NCBI GenBank assembly: GCA_023412275.1
Contig: JAEYNY010000065.1
Coordinates: 1 to 32,607, forward strand
Reading direction: 5' to 3'
Origin: Bacillota bacterium
GTDB lineage: Bacteria; Bacillota; Clostridia; Acetivibrionales; DSM-1351
Length of the DNA stretch: 32,607 nt
Each line of letters begins with the position of its first letter. The first letter of the stretch is position 1. Shown piece after piece: positions 31,054 through 32,607 of this stretch. The position numbers and the translations under genes are program-made. The notes under the pieces are model-generated. The model had not been told where the DNA came from. It saw only the letters and a list, made by a program, of their open reading frames with translations, and did not search any database.

Positions 31054-32163
31054 GTGGAAATTGACGATTTATCAAGGTTTACAAAATATAGTTCTACTAA
31101 TAAAGAATTAAATGTTAAATTACAAAAAGAAATCACTACCTACCTAAATTACAGTTTGCCACTATCCGCAATTTTATGGGATAGAAAAAAGGAAAATTGG
31201 ACTTATGAGCATTTTACACAGCTCTATTGTATGAATGATGAAAACGGTTACATATGGCTTGACTATCTGGAGGATCTACTATTTCCCCAAGATGTTTCTG
31301 ACTACATATTTATCCCCTCAGATGATTTAAAAAATGTAAATGATATTATTACCTTCATAAAGGAAAAAGTAAGCCTTGGCTATTGTCTGATGATTTTTTT
31401 AGATAAATATTATATCAGCAATTCAAGGAATTACCTTAAAAGGCATGATATATTCCAAGCCTATATATATGGGTACGATGATTTGTCAAATGAGTTTCTC
31501 GGAATCGGATTCCATGACAATAACACATTTGATTATTTGCGTTATTCTTATTCAGATGTGTCAGCAGCTTACACAGCATGCAGAAACGAATATGAGACAT
31601 CTCCATTATGGGTCAGGTTATTTGCTTGTATTCTTATTAAAGTAAAAAATGTAGGCAAAGAGCATAAGTGCAATTTTACTAAAATAATATATGACATGAA
31701 GAATTATGTATCCTCCATCGGATGTGAGTCCGACTTAAGATATGAAATAAAAGTATGCCGGGGAACCAATGCCACATATGGAATAAATGTAATTAAAGAA
31801 GTCATTGATCATTTAAAGGGATTATTAGACGGTACTTGGACTATGGATTATCGCCAAATACATTTACTATATGAACATAAAAGGCTAATGAAAAAGCGAA
31901 TTGAGTTCCTTGGTCAAATATATGGCTTCAATGATGACAAATTTTCTAAATCCCTATTTACATATAAAAGTATAGAAAAAAGCTTTGAAACAGCTAAAGC
32001 AATTTATATGAAAAGCATATTGGCGCAAACCAATTACAAAAGCATTTATGGTTGTCTCAAAAACACTGATACCATTAAAAAAATTATAAGTATATATGAA
32101 GACGAAATACCTAGAGAGGAGGAAGTATTAAACTACATTTTATATCGCTGTACAAACGGGTAA
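31054..32163 (+). CDS. Second BtrH-like protein, divergent from the operon
   Basis: A 369-residue protein distantly similar in plan to the one at 24485-25552: an N-terminal helix region (YLNYSLPLSAILWD), then HDIFQAYIYGYDDLSNEFLG, and a long helical C-terminus. The YGYD strand is kept, but the His of the first protein falls on Phe134 here, and the nearest His is three residues earlier (His131). No Cys is present in the usual nucleophile region. It may be a degenerate partner subunit or act on a different acceptor. The GTG start has GGAG about 11 nt upstream. Family assignment is tentative. Confidence 0.55.
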   Translation: MEIDDLSRFTKYSSTNKELNVKLQKEITTYLNYSLPLSAILWDRKKENWTYEHFTQLYCMNDENGYIWLDYLEDLLFPQDVSDYIFIPSDDLKNVNDIITFIKEKVSLGYCLMIFLDKYYISNSRNYLKRHDIFQAYIYGYDDLSNEFLGIGFHDNNTFDYLRYSYSDVSAAYTACRNEYETSPLWVRLFACILIKVKNVGKEHKCNFTKIIYDMKNYVSSIGCESDLRYEIKVCRGTNATYGINVIKEVIDHLKGLLDGTWTMDYRQIHLLYEHKRLMKKRIEFLGQIYGFNDDKFSKSLFTYKSIEKSFETAKAIYMKSILAQTNYKSIYGCLKNTDTIKKIISIYEDEIPREEEVLNYILYRCTNG

Positions 32164-32165
32164 AA

Positions 32166-32206
32166 GAAAAAGCATTGACTTTAACACGCAGTCAATACTT
32201 TTCTTT
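32166..32206. terminator. Terminator after the second BtrH-like gene
   Basis: GAAAAAGCATTGACT / AGTCAATACTTTTCTTT arms with one mismatch and a 9-nt loop. It is probably bidirectional because hcp converges from the right. Confidence 0.75.
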
Positions 32207-32255
32207 ACATGTCTATTATTTTACCTGGTTCTGGTGATTTTGAGAATCCTTCATA

Positions 32256-32607
32256 TTATGCTAAGAACATTTTAATATCTTCATCAACAGTTCCTATTCC
32301 TGCTATTCCAAAATTCTCTACTAATACTTTAGCTACATTTGGTGATAAGAAGGCTGGAAGTGTTGGCCCCAGGTGAATGTTCTTAACTCCAAGATGTAAT
32401 AAGGATAATAAAACTATTACAGCCTTTTGCTCATACCATGCAATATTATAGGATATTGGAAGCTTATTAACATCATCCAATCCAAATACTTCTTGAAGCT
32501 TTAATGCAATTACAACTAATGAATATGAATCATTACATTGTCCTGCATCAAGGACTCTTGGAATTCCACCAATATCTCCAAGATTCAATTTATTATATTT
32601 ATATTTT
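32256..32607 (-). CDS. hcp: Hybrid cluster protein (hydroxylamine reductase), C-terminal fragment
   Basis: The last 117 or so residues of Hcp; the frame stays open to the right edge (upstream codons read KYKYNKLNLGDIGG), so the apparent internal start at 32588 is not real. LDAGQCNDSYSLVVIALKL carries a cysteine ligand of the hybrid Fe-S-O cluster. The run PISYNIAWYEQKAVIVLLSL and the stretch HLGPTLPAFLSPNV are highly conserved in the family. Hcp reduces hydroxylamine in vitro and acts as an NO reductase or nitrosylation catalyst in vivo. It is often controlled by Rex-type or NO-sensing regulators in clostridia, but its promoter lies outside the window. Confidence 0.92.
   Translation of the reverse strand, partial: KYKYNKLNLGDIGGIPRVLDAGQCNDSYSLVVIALKLQEVFGLDDVNKLPISYNIAWYEQKAVIVLLSLLHLGVKNIHLGPTLPAFLSPNVAKVLVENFGIAGIGTVDEDIKMFLA

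Overview
The window looks like chromosomal DNA from an anaerobic, spore-forming Clostridia species. I infer a mesophilic cellulolytic Ruminiclostridium-like organism. The evidence is low GC, strong AGGAGG-type ribosome binding sites, Rex and hybrid cluster protein genes (redox physiology of anaerobes), a CwlD-type germination amidase, spore-coat-like proteins, and a CsaB pyruvyl transferase of the kind that modifies wall polymers for S-layer-type anchoring. The genus is an inference, not something the sequence proves.

Layout. 1-242: 5' end of an elongation factor G-like GTPase (minus). 670-2785: overlapping aroF-tyrA pair for aromatic amino acids (plus). 2835-3473: redox repressor rex (minus), whose perfect promoter overlaps a Rex-like operator. 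3712-5949: a glycosyltransferase/pyruvyl transferase fusion. 6011-7915: an ABC-F ATPase. 8074-13708: a tandemly duplicated cassette in which a KAS III-like gene and a six-transmembrane chemoreceptor-like gene diverge from each other; it occurs twice, with both promoters conserved. 13841-18519: cwlD, a HEAT-like protein, a membrane protein, a GH18-LRR secreted protein and a YlbF-family protein. 18587-21114: a late-sporulation island with three paralogous Gly-rich proteins, a Tyr/Gly-rich protein and an unknown protein; four transcription units share a GTMAC-N17-CATAANRTR promoter that resembles sigma-K. 21153-23177: a hemerythrin-like protein, a DUF2812/PadR pair with a 15-bp tandem repeat at its promoter, and a DinB-like protein.

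23291-32163: a small biosynthetic and export locus. The minus-strand operon runs: acyl/peptidyl carrier protein, B12-type radical SAM enzyme, stand-alone adenylation enzyme, two ABC-2 permeases, a BtrH-like protein, an ABC ATPase, then a 7-codon ORF with an ideal ribosome binding site just before a perfect terminator. A second BtrH-like gene diverges from the operon. The gene set suggests that an amino or carboxylic acid is activated onto a carrier protein, modified by radical chemistry, transferred by a BtrH-like acyltransferase and exported. No condensation domain is visible. The window ends in the 3' part of hcp (minus).

The two most interesting systems are the duplicated KAS III-like/chemoreceptor cassette, whose KAS III proteins keep the Cys but lack the catalytic His and Asn, and the carrier-protein/radical SAM/BtrH cluster. 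No tRNA, rRNA, CRISPR array, insertion sequence or phage gene was seen.
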